In this document: positions 9,908 to 20,654 of the stretch, one piece after another
Numbering within the stretch: position 1 is the first letter of the stretch
Layout of the letters: the number at the start of each line of letters is the position of its first letter
Assembly: GCA_031732755.1 (NCBI GenBank)
Contig: JAVMKI010000081.1
Span: 1-64,000, forward strand
Direction: 5' to 3'
Length of the DNA stretch: 64,000 nt
Origin: Contendibacter sp031732755
Lineage (GTDB): Bacteria; Pseudomonadota; Gammaproteobacteria; Competibacterales; Competibacteraceae
Notes under the pieces: generated by a model
What the model saw: the letters and a program-made list of their open reading frames with translations, nothing else
What the model was told of the DNA's origin: nothing
The model's database searches: none
Made by a program: the position numbers and the translations under genes

Positions 9908-10666
9908 TTACCGTTCCCCGCTGGCCACCGTCGTCTGGGCCTCGCGGCGCCGGCGCAGCATCAACCGCGAGATCAATATGCCAGCTTCAAACAGCATCCA
10001 CATTGGCAACGCCAGCAGAGTCTGTGAAATGACGTCCGGCATGAGCAACATGCCGATGACGAACGTGCCGACGATGACATAAGACCGCTTCGCGGCCATG
10101 GCCTCGGGCGAGAGGATGTTGGCCAATGACAGGATGACCGTGGCGACCGGCACCTCGAACGCCACGCCGAAGGCGAAGAAGATCATCATCACGAAATCAA
10201 GATAGCGGTTGATATCGGTCATCACCGCCACGCCTTCCGGCGCGGTGGCGGTGATGAAGGCGAAGAAAATCGGCATGATCGCGAAGTACGCGAAGGCCAT
10301 GCCGCAATAAAACAACAGCGTGCTCGATATCAGGATGGGCAAGACCATCCGCTTTTCCCGTTGGTACAGCCCTGGCGCGACGAAGGCCCAGACCTGATAG
10401 AGAATCCACGGGACGGTGATGAATACCGCCAGGATCAGGGTGAACTTGAGCGGCGTCAAAAACGGCGACAGCACGTCAATCGCGATCATGCTGCTTTGCG
10501 CCGACATGTGTCGGGTCAAGGGACCGGCCAGCGTGGTATAGATCGGGTTGGAGAACGGCGACAGCGCCACGAACACCACCAGAACGCCACCGACCATGCG
10601 CAGCAATCGGGTGCGTAGTTCGATCAGATGGCTGATGAACGGCTGTTCACGATCGGGATTGGACAC
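9908..10666 (-). CDS. tatC: twin-arginine translocase subunit TatC
   Basis: Polytopic core of the Tat translocase; binds twin-arginine signal peptides and helps export folded proteins. The 252 residues contain six hydrophobic segments. Family motifs include the N-terminal FISHLIELRTRLLR, SPFLTPLKFTLILAVF, LYQVWAFVAPGLYQREKR and the glutamate-containing AFGVAFEVPVA. It begins 3 bases after the tatB stop, ending the hisI-hisE-tatA-tatB-tatC transcription unit. The basic C-terminal tail (RLMLRRRREAQT) fits a cytoplasmic end. Confidence 0.97.
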   Translation of the reverse strand: MSNPDREQPFISHLIELRTRLLRMVGGVLVVFVALSPFSNPIYTTLAGPLTRHMSAQSSMIAIDVLSPFLTPLKFTLILAVFITVPWILYQVWAFVAPGLYQREKRMVLPILISSTLLFYCGMAFAYFAIMPIFFAFITATAPEGVAVMTDINRYLDFVMMIFFAFGVAFEVPVATVILSLANILSPEAMAAKRSYVIVGTFVIGMLLMPDVISQTLLALPMWMLFEAGILISRLMLRRRREAQTTVASGER

Positions 10667-10669
10667 GGA

Positions 10670-11212
10670 TTATCCGTTCGTGGCTGGGGGAGAGGGAGAT
10701 GGCGGTATGGTACCGGCCTCGCTCGGCGTCGGCGGCGGAGATAACGCGGCGACGACTGGGGCTGGAGTTGCTGGGGTCGGCGGTGTCTCCAGTGTCCGTG
10801 GGGCGGACGGATCCGGCTTTTGCAACTGCACGGACGCGGGCGCGGGTGGCTCCGGGTTCGAGACCGGCGGAGTCCAACCCGGCGGTGGCGGCGCGGCGGT
10901 GGGCATCCCCGGCTGCCAGCCCGGCGGCGGGCCGGGATCGTCGAATTCTTCCTCGACCTCCCGGCGGAATGATTGCACCTGATCGGTGAGGTCCTTCACC
11001 GCACCGATACTGGCCTGTTGACGCAGCGACTGCTTGATTTCTTCCAGGTGCAGTTCCCGATCCACTTCCGCCTTCATCTCGGCGATCATGCGGCGAGCCT
11101 TGCCCAGCCAGAAACCCGCCTTGCGGGCCAACCCCGGCAATTGTTCGGGGCCGACCACGATCAACGCCACAACGCCGACCATGACCAGTTCCCAAAAGCC
11201 GATTTCGAACAT
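10670..11212 (-). CDS. tatB: Sec-independent translocase subunit TatB
   Basis: Single-span partner of TatC in the signal-peptide receptor complex. 180 residues: N-terminal helix MFEIGFWELVMVGVVALIVVGPEQLP, with the Glu and the Gly-Pro hinge typical of TatB, then an amphipathic helix (KARRMIAEMKAEVDREL) and a long Pro-rich tail (about residues 95-180). The Pro-rich tail is variable in the family. It lies 18 bases after tatA and 3 bases before tatC. Confidence 0.95.
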   Translation of the reverse strand: MFEIGFWELVMVGVVALIVVGPEQLPGLARKAGFWLGKARRMIAEMKAEVDRELHLEEIKQSLRQQASIGAVKDLTDQVQSFRREVEEEFDDPGPPPGWQPGMPTAAPPPPGWTPPVSNPEPPAPASVQLQKPDPSAPRTLETPPTPATPAPVVAALSPPPTPSEAGTIPPSPSPPATNG

Positions 11213-11230
11213 GGGAGCGTGGTCCGAAAT

Positions 11231-11482
11231 CTAGATCTTTTGGCGGTCCTTGGCCAAGGGATCGCGAGCGACGGGATCGCCAGCACGCTCTTGAGTTCCC
11301 ACCTGTTCGAGCTTCTTGGGGTTCTCCTCCATGGTTTCCGGCTTGCCGCCTTCCTTCATGGCGTCGCGGAACCCGCGAATGGCGGAGCCAAGATCGGAGC
11401 CGAGGTTGCGCAGCCGGCTACCGCCGAACAGCACAAGGACAATGACCAGAATGAGCAATAATTCCCAAATACTGAAATGCAT
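11231..11482 (-). CDS. tatA: Sec-independent translocase subunit TatA
   Basis: Pore-forming subunit of the Tat translocase. 83 residues with the TatA pattern: short periplasmic N-terminus with SIWELLLILVIVLVLFGGSRL (one transmembrane helix and the FG hinge), an amphipathic helix (LGSDLGSAIRGFRDAMKEG) and a charged tail. It starts 31 bases after hisE, reproducing the hisI-hisE-tatABC order known from Pseudomonas and relatives. Confidence 0.96.
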   Translation of the reverse strand: MHFSIWELLLILVIVLVLFGGSRLRNLGSDLGSAIRGFRDAMKEGGKPETMEENPKKLEQVGTQERAGDPVARDPLAKDRQKI

Positions 11483-11513
11483 GACAGGTTGCCTCGCAAG
11501 TGGGGGCGGCGCC

Positions 11514-11837
11514 TTAGCGGGTAGCGCGGGCGGCCTTCTCCGTCAGACCGGAAACGCCGAAGCGGCGGCGCAATTCGTCGAGCACCGCGTCTGGGCCGAG
11601 TCCTTGATGCGCCAGCAGGACCAGGGTATGAAACCACAAATCGGCGGTTTCGCGCACCAGCGGTTCGGGATCACCGTTCTTGGCGGCTAGCAGGGTTTCG
11701 GCGGCTTCCTCACCGACTTTCTTGAGAATGGCGTCCAAACCCTTGGCATACAACCGGGCGACGTAGGAACTGTCGGGATCGGCTTGCTTGCGCGCTTCCA
11801 AAGTTGCCGCCAGTTCGCGCAGGATGTCGTCGCTCAT
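11514..11837 (-). CDS. hisE: phosphoribosyl-ATP pyrophosphatase
   Basis: Second step of histidine synthesis: hydrolyses PR-ATP to PR-AMP. 107 residues from the ATG at 11837, which overlaps the hisI stop in an ATGA arrangement and so implies coupled translation. Family motifs: SYVARLYAKGLDAILKKVGEEAAETLLAAK (metal-binding glutamates) and ETADLWFHTLVLLA. A longer in-frame reading back to 11888 adds residues without conservation. Encoded separately from hisI, unlike the fused enterobacterial hisIE. Confidence 0.96.
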   Translation of the reverse strand: MSDDILRELAATLEARKQADPDSSYVARLYAKGLDAILKKVGEEAAETLLAAKNGDPEPLVRETADLWFHTLVLLAHQGLGPDAVLDELRRRFGVSGLTEKAARATR

Positions 11838-12226
11838 GCACCGTACATCTCGCGCGGGTCTTTCAACACGGGATCGGTGACGACCCATTGGCCGTCGCGT
11901 AATTCCTCAAAAAAGCAGCTTTGCCGGCCGGTATGACAGGCGATGCCGCCGATTTGTTCGATCTCCAGCAACAACACGTCGGCGTCGCAATCCAGTCGAA
12001 TGTTTTTCACCTTTTGCGTGTTGCCGGAGGTTTCGCCCTTATACCAGAGTTGTTTTCGGGAGCGGGACCAGTACACCGCCTCGCCGCATTCCACGGTGCG
12101 GCGCAGCGATTCCCGATTCATCCAGGCCATCATCAGCACCCGGCCGCTGCCGGCATCCTGGGCGATGGCGGGAACCAGCCCGTCCGCCGTCCATTTGATC
12201 CGTTCCAGCCAATCATTGTTCGTCAA
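11834..12226 (-). CDS. hisI: phosphoribosyl-AMP cyclohydrolase
   Basis: Opens the adenine ring of PR-AMP in histidine synthesis; a zinc enzyme. 130 residues with MMAWMNRESLRRT, GEAVYWSRSRKQLWYKGETSG, the Asp-rich CDADVLLL and zinc cysteines in CDAD and in GIACHTGRQSCFF. The start codon is TTG, preceded by GGAG with 6 bases of spacing; no in-frame ATG sits nearby. It lies downstream of a large repeat-protein gene that separates it from hisF, which is unusual for a histidine operon. Confidence 0.95.
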   Translation of the reverse strand: MTNNDWLERIKWTADGLVPAIAQDAGSGRVLMMAWMNRESLRRTVECGEAVYWSRSRKQLWYKGETSGNTQKVKNIRLDCDADVLLLEIEQIGGIACHTGRQSCFFEELRDGQWVVTDPVLKDPREMYGA

Positions 12227-12291
12227 AGGTGTCTCCCTAATAATGCCTCAGATGAAGGGCGGCGTTTGAAAGGCGTTAATTTATCACCTCT

Positions 12292-14670
12292 TTACTGATC
12301 CGGGACGCACATTTTCACCCCTTCGTCCCGCCAACCCTGCTGTCTCATATAGTCGGCTACGCCCAATTCCACGGTATAGCGATGGTTACTGTCTTTAGTC
12401 GGGTAGCCTTGGTTGTAGAAGCGATACACCGGGCGGGTTTGATCCGGGCAGACGCCATTGATGGCGAGATAGACCCGATACTCCTCCTTCTCCAGATACC
12501 AGGCTTCTCCCCGACACGAGCCTTGACCCGCTGGACAAACCTTCTGGTAGCCCGCGTCGAGAATCTGGCGTTCACTCTCCAGACCGGTGTAGAAGTGGCT
12601 GTCAGGTTTGTAGACGCCATTGGGTTGCTGGGCGCCGTAGTAACGCGCCACCGGCGCGGTAGCCGGCGGGGCTGAATCGAGCGGATAAACTTTGAACGAG
12701 TAGCCGGTTTTGACCCACCCCGACTGCGGATTCTGCTCCAGAAACGCGATATCGCCAGGCTTCGCGGTGTGGAAATAGTGGTCTTTGCCGGCGTGGTAAA
12801 ACTCAACGGCGACCACCGGCGGGTGATCGTCACGGCAATCACTGCGCACAATAATGCTGCCACCCACCGCCACGAACTGGCTACCGTTCCAGACGACGCT
12901 GGATAACCTATAACGGGTTCCCGTGTCGTGAAGCGTCCAGTAGACTCCATCCGGGCTAGTCAGTGTTACCCCGGTTCCCACCGCCACGAATTGATCACCA
13001 CCCCACGTCACGTCCCAAAGGTAGGCCGTGGTTCCCGAAGCGCGCGGCGTCCATGTGATCCCGTCGGGGCTGGTCAGGATTACGCCAACCGAACCCCCAT
13101 TCACGGTATCCCAATCCCACCCCACCGCCACGAACTGGTTATTTCCCCACGCTACACCATAAAGACCGGCGGTAGTTCCCGAAGCGCGCGGTGTCCAGAC
13201 GACTCCATCCGGACTGGTCAGGATTTTACCGCTGTCTCCCACGGCCACGAACTGGTTATTTCCCCACGTTACGCTCTCAAGATAAAGTGGGCGCTCGAAA
13301 GTATGAAGCGTCCAGGTCATCCCATCTGGGCTGGTCAGGATCGAGGATTCCACTGCCACGAACTGGCCGCCACCCCACGTCACGTCCTCAAGGGAGTGCT
13401 CGATTCCAGTCTGCGGCGTCCAAGTCACTCCATCCGGGCTGGTCAGAATCGTGCTCGTAAGGAAATAACCTCTGGTGTGACGAAAATACCCCACCGCCAC
13501 AAACCGGTTGTTACCCCACGTCACGCCATAAAGATTGTCCGTGGTTCCCGAGACGCGCGGTATCCAGACCACTCCGTCCAGGCTGGTCAGGATCACGCCA
13601 TTCCACCCCACCGCCACGAACTGGTTGCCGCCCCACGTCACGCTCTCAACACGGTCCGTGGCTCCAGCCCGCGGTGTCCAAGTGACCCCGTCCGAGCTGG
13701 TCAGGATCGCCCCGCCCCCTTCTCCCACCGCCACGAACTGGTTACTGCCCCCAGTTACACTCACAAGGCGGGGCGTGACTGACGAGGCGCGGGGCGTCCA
13801 GGTCACTCCATCTGGACTGGTCAGGATTATTCCTTGGGTAGCGAAAGGAGTAATTCCCACCGCCACGAACTGGTTGCCGCCCCAGGTCACGCCAAGAAGA
13901 TATCCGTCCACTCCAGCCTGTTGCGTCCAGGTCACTCCATCCGGGCTGGTCAGGATAACGCCTCCACTTATACTTGGGCTAAGAGATACGCCACCTACGA
14001 CCACGAATCGGTTGCCACTCCAAGCCACATTCCTGAGGACGACCTCGTCGGAGGTAAATCCCGAATTTTGCTGCGTCCAAGTGACTCCATCCAGGCTGCT
14101 GACGATCTTCCCACTATCTCCAACGGCTACAAACCGGTCGCCACTCCACGTTACGTCCCTAAGAAACCTGTAGGGATCATCCGAAACGCCGCGCGGTGTC
14201 CAAGTCACCCCATCCGGACTGGTCAAAAGCGCGCCACCGCTCCCTACCACGACAAACTGGCTGTTACCCCAGGCTACTCCAGAAAGGATGTCATCAGTTC
14301 CCACATGATGCGGATCCCAAGTCACCCCATCCGAACTGATCAGGATCACGCCGCTGTCTCCCACCGCCACGAACTGACCACCGCTCCAGACCACGTCATA
14401 AAGAGCGCTGTAGGTTCCAGAAGCGCGGTGGGTCCAGTTCACTCCGTCCGGGCTGGTCAGGATGGCGCCATCGCCCCCTACCGCTACATACAGACCCTTG
14501 CCATAGGTGACCGCGTTGAGATTATCAAAACGCGCTGCGACCTCCCACGCAGCGCCACAGCCCGCCCCCTCGGCAGCCTGCGCGATGCCGCCCAGGAGCC
14601 AACACCCGAGAACCACGGGCAGCAACCGCCAGATGCAGCGGCGGGCTATACCAGATTCGAGCAATAACAT
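12292..14670 (-). CDS. secreted tandem-repeat (propeller-like) protein with C-terminal DUF5648-like domain
   Basis: 792 residues. A signal peptide is visible (RRCIWRLLPVVLGCWLLGG then AQAA). Then come about 14 imperfect repeats of 40-50 residues, each built from a WGxxxFVAVG strand pair, a G.ILTSPDGVTWT hairpin and a variable PRASGTT-like linker. This pattern resembles BNR/Ycf48-type beta-propeller repeats. The last 150 residues hold two copies of a module with YHAGKDHYFHTA, HFYTGLESE and YRFYNQGYP, as in DUF5648 domains of cell-surface proteins. Function is unknown; adhesion or glycan binding is a guess. I chose ATG 14670 because of the signal peptide and the AAGGAG 7 bases before it; upstream in-frame codons have no such features. 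It lies between hisF and hisI in the same orientation, evidently an insertion into the operon. Confidence 0.82.
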   Translation of the reverse strand: MLLLESGIARRCIWRLLPVVLGCWLLGGIAQAAEGAGCGAAWEVAARFDNLNAVTYGKGLYVAVGGDGAILTSPDGVNWTHRASGTYSALYDVVWSGGQFVAVGDSGVILISSDGVTWDPHHVGTDDILSGVAWGNSQFVVVGSGGALLTSPDGVTWTPRGVSDDPYRFLRDVTWSGDRFVAVGDSGKIVSSLDGVTWTQQNSGFTSDEVVLRNVAWSGNRFVVVGGVSLSPSISGGVILTSPDGVTWTQQAGVDGYLLGVTWGGNQFVAVGITPFATQGIILTSPDGVTWTPRASSVTPRLVSVTGGSNQFVAVGEGGGAILTSSDGVTWTPRAGATDRVESVTWGGNQFVAVGWNGVILTSLDGVVWIPRVSGTTDNLYGVTWGNNRFVAVGYFRHTRGYFLTSTILTSPDGVTWTPQTGIEHSLEDVTWGGGQFVAVESSILTSPDGMTWTLHTFERPLYLESVTWGNNQFVAVGDSGKILTSPDGVVWTPRASGTTAGLYGVAWGNNQFVAVGWDWDTVNGGSVGVILTSPDGITWTPRASGTTAYLWDVTWGGDQFVAVGTGVTLTSPDGVYWTLHDTGTRYRLSSVVWNGSQFVAVGGSIIVRSDCRDDHPPVVAVEFYHAGKDHYFHTAKPGDIAFLEQNPQSGWVKTGYSFKVYPLDSAPPATAPVARYYGAQQPNGVYKPDSHFYTGLESERQILDAGYQKVCPAGQGSCRGEAWYLEKEEYRVYLAINGVCPDQTRPVYRFYNQGYPTKDSNHRYTVELGVADYMRQQGWRDEGVKMCVPDQ

Positions 14671-14677
14671 GGGAAGT

Positions 14678-14694
14678 CTCCTTACGCTAAGGAG
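14678..14694 (-). promoter_or_regulatory. hairpin covering the ribosome binding site of the repeat-protein gene
   Basis: On the minus strand the sequence is CTCCTTA, GCG, TAAGGAG: a perfect 7-base inverted repeat with a 3-base loop. The 3' arm is the Shine-Dalgarno sequence, 7 bases before the ATG at 14670. If the hairpin forms in the transcript it would hide the ribosome binding site and lower translation unless unfolded. Pairing is seen; the regulatory role is inference. Confidence 0.5.
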
Positions 14695-14746
14695 GGTAAG
14701 CGACTGCAAATCCAGCAATATTCGGCGGGCAACGGAAATAGGCGTT

Positions 14747-15520
14747 TCAGAGTCGCACTTCAATGCCGCGCGCTTGCATGTGACGCTTGGCTTGTTCGAT
14801 GGTGTATTCAGCGAAATGGAAAATGCTGGCCGCCAGCACCGCGTCGGCCTTGCCGAGCAGAATGCCATCCGCCAGATGATCCAGCGTGCCCACCCCACCC
14901 GAGGCAATGACCGGAATGGTGGTCGCCTCGCTGATGGCGCGGGTCAGTTCCAGATCGAAGCCGCGCTTGGTGCCGTCGCGGTCCATGCTGGTCAGCAGGA
15001 TTTCGCCAGCGCCGTAGGCATTCATGCGTTGCGCCCATGCCACCGCGTCGATGCCGGTGGGCCGGCGGCCGCCGTGGGTGAAAATTTCCCAGCGCGGTGA
15101 TTCGCTGGGCTGATGCACCGCCTTGGCGTCGATGGCGACCACGATGCACTGGTTGCCGAATCGCTCGGCGGCTTCACGCACGAATTCGGGTCGGGCGATG
15201 GCGGCGGTATTGATGGACACCTTATCGGCCCCGGCGTTCAGCATCCGTCGCACATCGTCCATGGTGCGGATGCCGCCGCCCACGGTCAGCGGGATGAACA
15301 CCTCGCTGGCGACTTGCTCGACGACGTGAACCATGGTCTCGCGGTCGTCGGAACTGGCGGTGATGTCGAGAAAAGTGATTTCATCCGCGCCCTGTTCGTC
15401 GTAGCGGCGGGCGATTTCCACCGGATCGCCGGCATCGCGGATGTCCACGAACTTGACGCCCTTGACCACCCGACCCCGATCCACGTCCAGGCAGGGGATA
15501 ATGCGTTTGGCCAGTCCCAT
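14747..15520 (-). CDS. hisF: imidazole glycerol phosphate synthase, cyclase subunit
   Basis: Works with HisH to form imidazole glycerol phosphate and AICAR. 257 residues, TIM barrel with two half-barrel phosphate sites. Seen: RIIPCLDVDRGRVVKG (catalytic Asp), LTVGGGIRT, KVSINTAA, VVAIDAK, TSMDRDGTKRGFD (second Asp) and PVIASGGVG. The ATG at 15520 shares one base with the hisA stop (TGATG), so translation is coupled. A longer in-frame reading to 15634 runs into hisA and is not real. The next gene downstream is the inserted repeat protein, 76 bases away. Confidence 0.97.
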   Translation of the reverse strand: MGLAKRIIPCLDVDRGRVVKGVKFVDIRDAGDPVEIARRYDEQGADEITFLDITASSDDRETMVHVVEQVASEVFIPLTVGGGIRTMDDVRRMLNAGADKVSINTAAIARPEFVREAAERFGNQCIVVAIDAKAVHQPSESPRWEIFTHGGRRPTGIDAVAWAQRMNAYGAGEILLTSMDRDGTKRGFDLELTRAISEATTIPVIASGGVGTLDHLADGILLGKADAVLAASIFHFAEYTIEQAKRHMQARGIEVRL

Positions 15521-16260
15521 CACGCGTTCCCCTGGGTATTGGCCAACCGTTGCGCTTCGACCAGATCGATAGCGCCATCGTACAGCGCCCGGCCGATAAT
15601 CACTCCCATGATGCCCTCGCTCTCCACCGCGCATAGCGCCCGCACATCGTCCAGGGTGCTGACCCCGCCGGAGGCGATGACCGGGATACTGATGGCTTGC
15701 GCCAACCGAACCGTGGCCTCGACGTTAACCCCCTGCATCATGCCGTCGCGGCTGATGTCGGTGTAAACGATGGCCTCGACGCCATAACGTTCGAAGATCC
15801 GCGCCAGGTCAATCACATCGTGCTTGGATAACTTGGACCAGCCGTTGACCGCAACCCGTCCATCCTTGGCGTCCAATCCGACGATGATGTGGCCGGGATA
15901 TTCCGCGCACAGATCGCTGATGAAGCCCGGCTCCTGCACCGCTTTGGTGCCAATGATGACGAATTGCACGCCGACGTCCAGATAGGCCTCCACGGTTTGC
16001 TCGTCGCGGATGCCGCCACCGACCTGAATCGGCACATCGGGGAAAGTCTGGGCAATGCGGCGGATCACTTGGGCGTTGACTGGGCGACCGGCGAAGGCGC
16101 CGTTCAGGTCCACCAAATGCAGGCGACGCGCGCCAGCCTTCACCCAGCGCTCGGCCATGGCCACCGGGTCGTCCGAAAAGACGGTCGAGTCTTCCATCCG
16201 TCCCTGACGCAACCGCACGCACTTACCATCTTTCAAATCAATCGCAGGTATGAGCAACAT
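15520..16260 (-). CDS. hisA: ProFAR isomerase
   Basis: Isomerises ProFAR to PRFAR, the fourth step of histidine synthesis. 246-residue TIM barrel: LLIPAIDLKDGKCVRLRQG (catalytic Asp), VQVGGGIRD, IIGTKAV, VGLDAKDGRVAVNGW, YTDISRDGMMQG and VIASGGVSTLDD. Stop overlaps hisF start. It sits 36 bases after hisH in a compact hisB-hisH-hisA-hisF order. Confidence 0.97.
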   Translation of the reverse strand: MLLIPAIDLKDGKCVRLRQGRMEDSTVFSDDPVAMAERWVKAGARRLHLVDLNGAFAGRPVNAQVIRRIAQTFPDVPIQVGGGIRDEQTVEAYLDVGVQFVIIGTKAVQEPGFISDLCAEYPGHIIVGLDAKDGRVAVNGWSKLSKHDVIDLARIFERYGVEAIVYTDISRDGMMQGVNVEATVRLAQAISIPVIASGGVSTLDDVRALCAVESEGIMGVIIGRALYDGAIDLVEAQRLANTQGNA

Positions 16261-16296
16261 AGCAGGGTTCTAAATGAGTTGACTAACCACTAACCA

Positions 16297-16935
16297 TTAG
16301 GGGTTCCAGTCCACGAAGTTGGCGAGCAGCCGCAGCCCCGCTTGGGCGCTCTTCTCCGGGTGGAATTGCACGGCGAAGATGTTATCCCGCGCGATGGCCG
16401 AGGCGAACTCAAAGCCATAATGCGTCCAGCCGGTCACCAGCAACTCGTCGGCGGGCCGCAGATAATAACTATGGACGAAATAGAAGCGGCTATCCTGGGA
16501 AATGCCGCGCCACAGTGGGTGGTCGCTGGCCTGACGGACCTGGTTCCAACCCATGTGCGGCACTTTGAGCCGCTCGCCGGTGGCTGGATCGCGCGGGTCG
16601 GCGAACCGAACCACCCGACCGGGCAGCACGCCCAGGCCAGCGACGCCGTCGTTTTCCTCGCTGAAGTCCAACAGCGCCTGCGGTCCCAAGCACAGCCCCA
16701 GAAAAGGCTTGCGCAGCGCCGCGTCCCGGACCACGTCCATCAAATTCCAGTGAGCTAGCTCCCGCATGCAGTCGCGGATCGAACCCTGGCCAGGGAACAC
16801 GACCCGGTCGGCCTGGAGAATGTCGTGACGGTTCTGGGTGATGATCACGCGCGCTTGGGGGGCGACATGTTCGAGCGCCTTGGCGACGGAGCGCAGATTG
16901 CCCATGCCGTAGTCAATGATCGCGATACTGGTCAT
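16297..16935 (-). CDS. hisH: imidazole glycerol phosphate synthase, glutaminase subunit
   Basis: Class I glutamine amidotransferase that supplies ammonia to HisF. 212 residues from ATG 16935 (IAIIDYGMGNLRSV). Catalytic triad visible: Cys82 in LGLCLGPQALLD, and His/Glu in FAVQFHPEKS; oxyanion region PGQGSIRD. Most HisH have GICLGMQ; the Pro in place of Met is a mild variation. An upstream in-frame extension reaching 17241 overlaps hisB and is not supported. Gap to hisB is 44 bases. Confidence 0.96.
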   Translation of the reverse strand: MTSIAIIDYGMGNLRSVAKALEHVAPQARVIITQNRHDILQADRVVFPGQGSIRDCMRELAHWNLMDVVRDAALRKPFLGLCLGPQALLDFSEENDGVAGLGVLPGRVVRFADPRDPATGERLKVPHMGWNQVRQASDHPLWRGISQDSRFYFVHSYYLRPADELLVTGWTHYGFEFASAIARDNIFAVQFHPEKSAQAGLRLLANFVDWNP

Positions 16936-16979
16936 TGGGAAGACTCGCGGAGACGGGAATACGGAATTAATGATGAAAT

Positions 16980-17570
16980 TTACAGGCTGCCCTTGGTGGA
17001 GGGAACGCCGAGCATACGCGAGTCGGGTTCGACCGCCATGCGCAACGCGCGCCCGAACGCCTTGAATACAGTCTCGGCGATGTGATGGGCGTTGCGACCC
17101 CGCAGGTTGTCCACGTGCAGAGTGACCAAGGCATAGTTGACGAAGCCCTGGAAGAATTCGCGGAACAGATCCACGTCGAACCCGCCAATTCGGGCGCGGG
17201 GAAATTCGACGAAATATTCCAGCCCAGGCCGCCCGGAACAATCCAGCACCACCCGCGACAGGCTCTCGTCCAACGGTACATAGGCGTGGCCGTAGCGGCG
17301 GATGCCGCGTTTGTCGCCCAAGGCTTGCCGCACCGCTTGGCCGAGCGTGATGCCGATGTCCTCGACCGTGTGGTGGGCGTCGATATGCAGATCGCCCTCG
17401 GCTTCGAGGTCCAGATCAATCAGGCCATGGCGGGCGATCTGATCGAGCATGTGGTCGAGGAAAGGCAAGCCAGTGGCGAGCCTGGCGTTGCCCACGCCAT
17501 CTAGGTTGACGTGCGCCTGAATCCGGGTTTCCAGCGTGTCGCGCTTGACCGTTGCGATGCGTGCCGACAT
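16980..17570 (-). CDS. hisB: imidazoleglycerol-phosphate dehydratase (monofunctional)
   Basis: Dehydrates imidazole glycerol phosphate in histidine synthesis. 196 residues, the stand-alone IGPD form; there is no N-terminal histidinol phosphatase as in enteric bacteria. Motifs: LPFLDHMLDQIARHG, DLHIDAHHTVEDIGI and NLRGRNAHHIAETVFKAFGRAL, providing the manganese-binding histidines and glutamates. First gene of the leftward his block; a TATAAT box lies about 100 bases upstream and the leader contains a repeated hairpin. Confidence 0.97.
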   Translation of the reverse strand: MSARIATVKRDTLETRIQAHVNLDGVGNARLATGLPFLDHMLDQIARHGLIDLDLEAEGDLHIDAHHTVEDIGITLGQAVRQALGDKRGIRRYGHAYVPLDESLSRVVLDCSGRPGLEYFVEFPRARIGGFDVDLFREFFQGFVNYALVTLHVDNLRGRNAHHIAETVFKAFGRALRMAVEPDSRMLGVPSTKGSL

Positions 17571-17675
17571 GAGGGTCTTCTATCCGCGCCCACCTGGTCC
17601 GGTGGGGAAAATGGCCTGAATTTCAATCCGCGCCCACAATCCCCTGGTGGGAAGAGTGACTTCGTTATGATTATA
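17571..17675 (-). promoter_or_regulatory. hisB promoter and leader with duplicated hairpin element
   Basis: A perfect TATAAT lies on the minus strand at 17675-17670; the -35 region is weak (TTCGCT at 17-base spacing). The leader down to the hisB ATG holds two related segments of about 31 bases, each with an inverted repeat followed by GTGGGCGCGGAT.GAA-type sequence. One contains CCCACC, six bases, GGTGGG (17589-17606), the other a looser CCCAC/GTGGG pair (17637-17652). No leader peptide with histidine codons is evident. Confidence 0.45.
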
Positions 17676-17853
17676 GATGAGCAAGCCGAATAAGCGAATT
17701 CGGACCAATAGGGGTCTTGTTGTTCGGCATCAGGGCGATTGAACCGCTAGCGCCCGTCCGTTGGCAAGCTGGGTTATACTTTTCAGCCGGTGTGAACCGC
17801 CACGCGCCGCGTGACGCCGCGCCCGCCAATTCCCTGATTATCCAAAGAGCGCC

Positions 17854-20619
<2,766 letters not shown>

Positions 20620-20654
20620 GTTCGGCAACCCACCCAAAAACTCGAGGAATGCCC

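Noticed and set aside
12928..14173. Plus-strand frames with regular repeats (12928-13782, 13535-14173)
   Set aside because: The repeats are the complement of the propeller-like repeat gene; composition is not protein-like.
13000..14600. CRISPR or satellite DNA interpretation of the repeated segments
   Set aside because: Repeats vary in length and keep codon structure (FVAVG, SPDGVTWT), so they are protein repeats.
17579..17655. CRISPR array
   Set aside because: Only two imperfect repeats about 44 bases apart, too short a period for repeat plus spacer, and no cas genes in the window.
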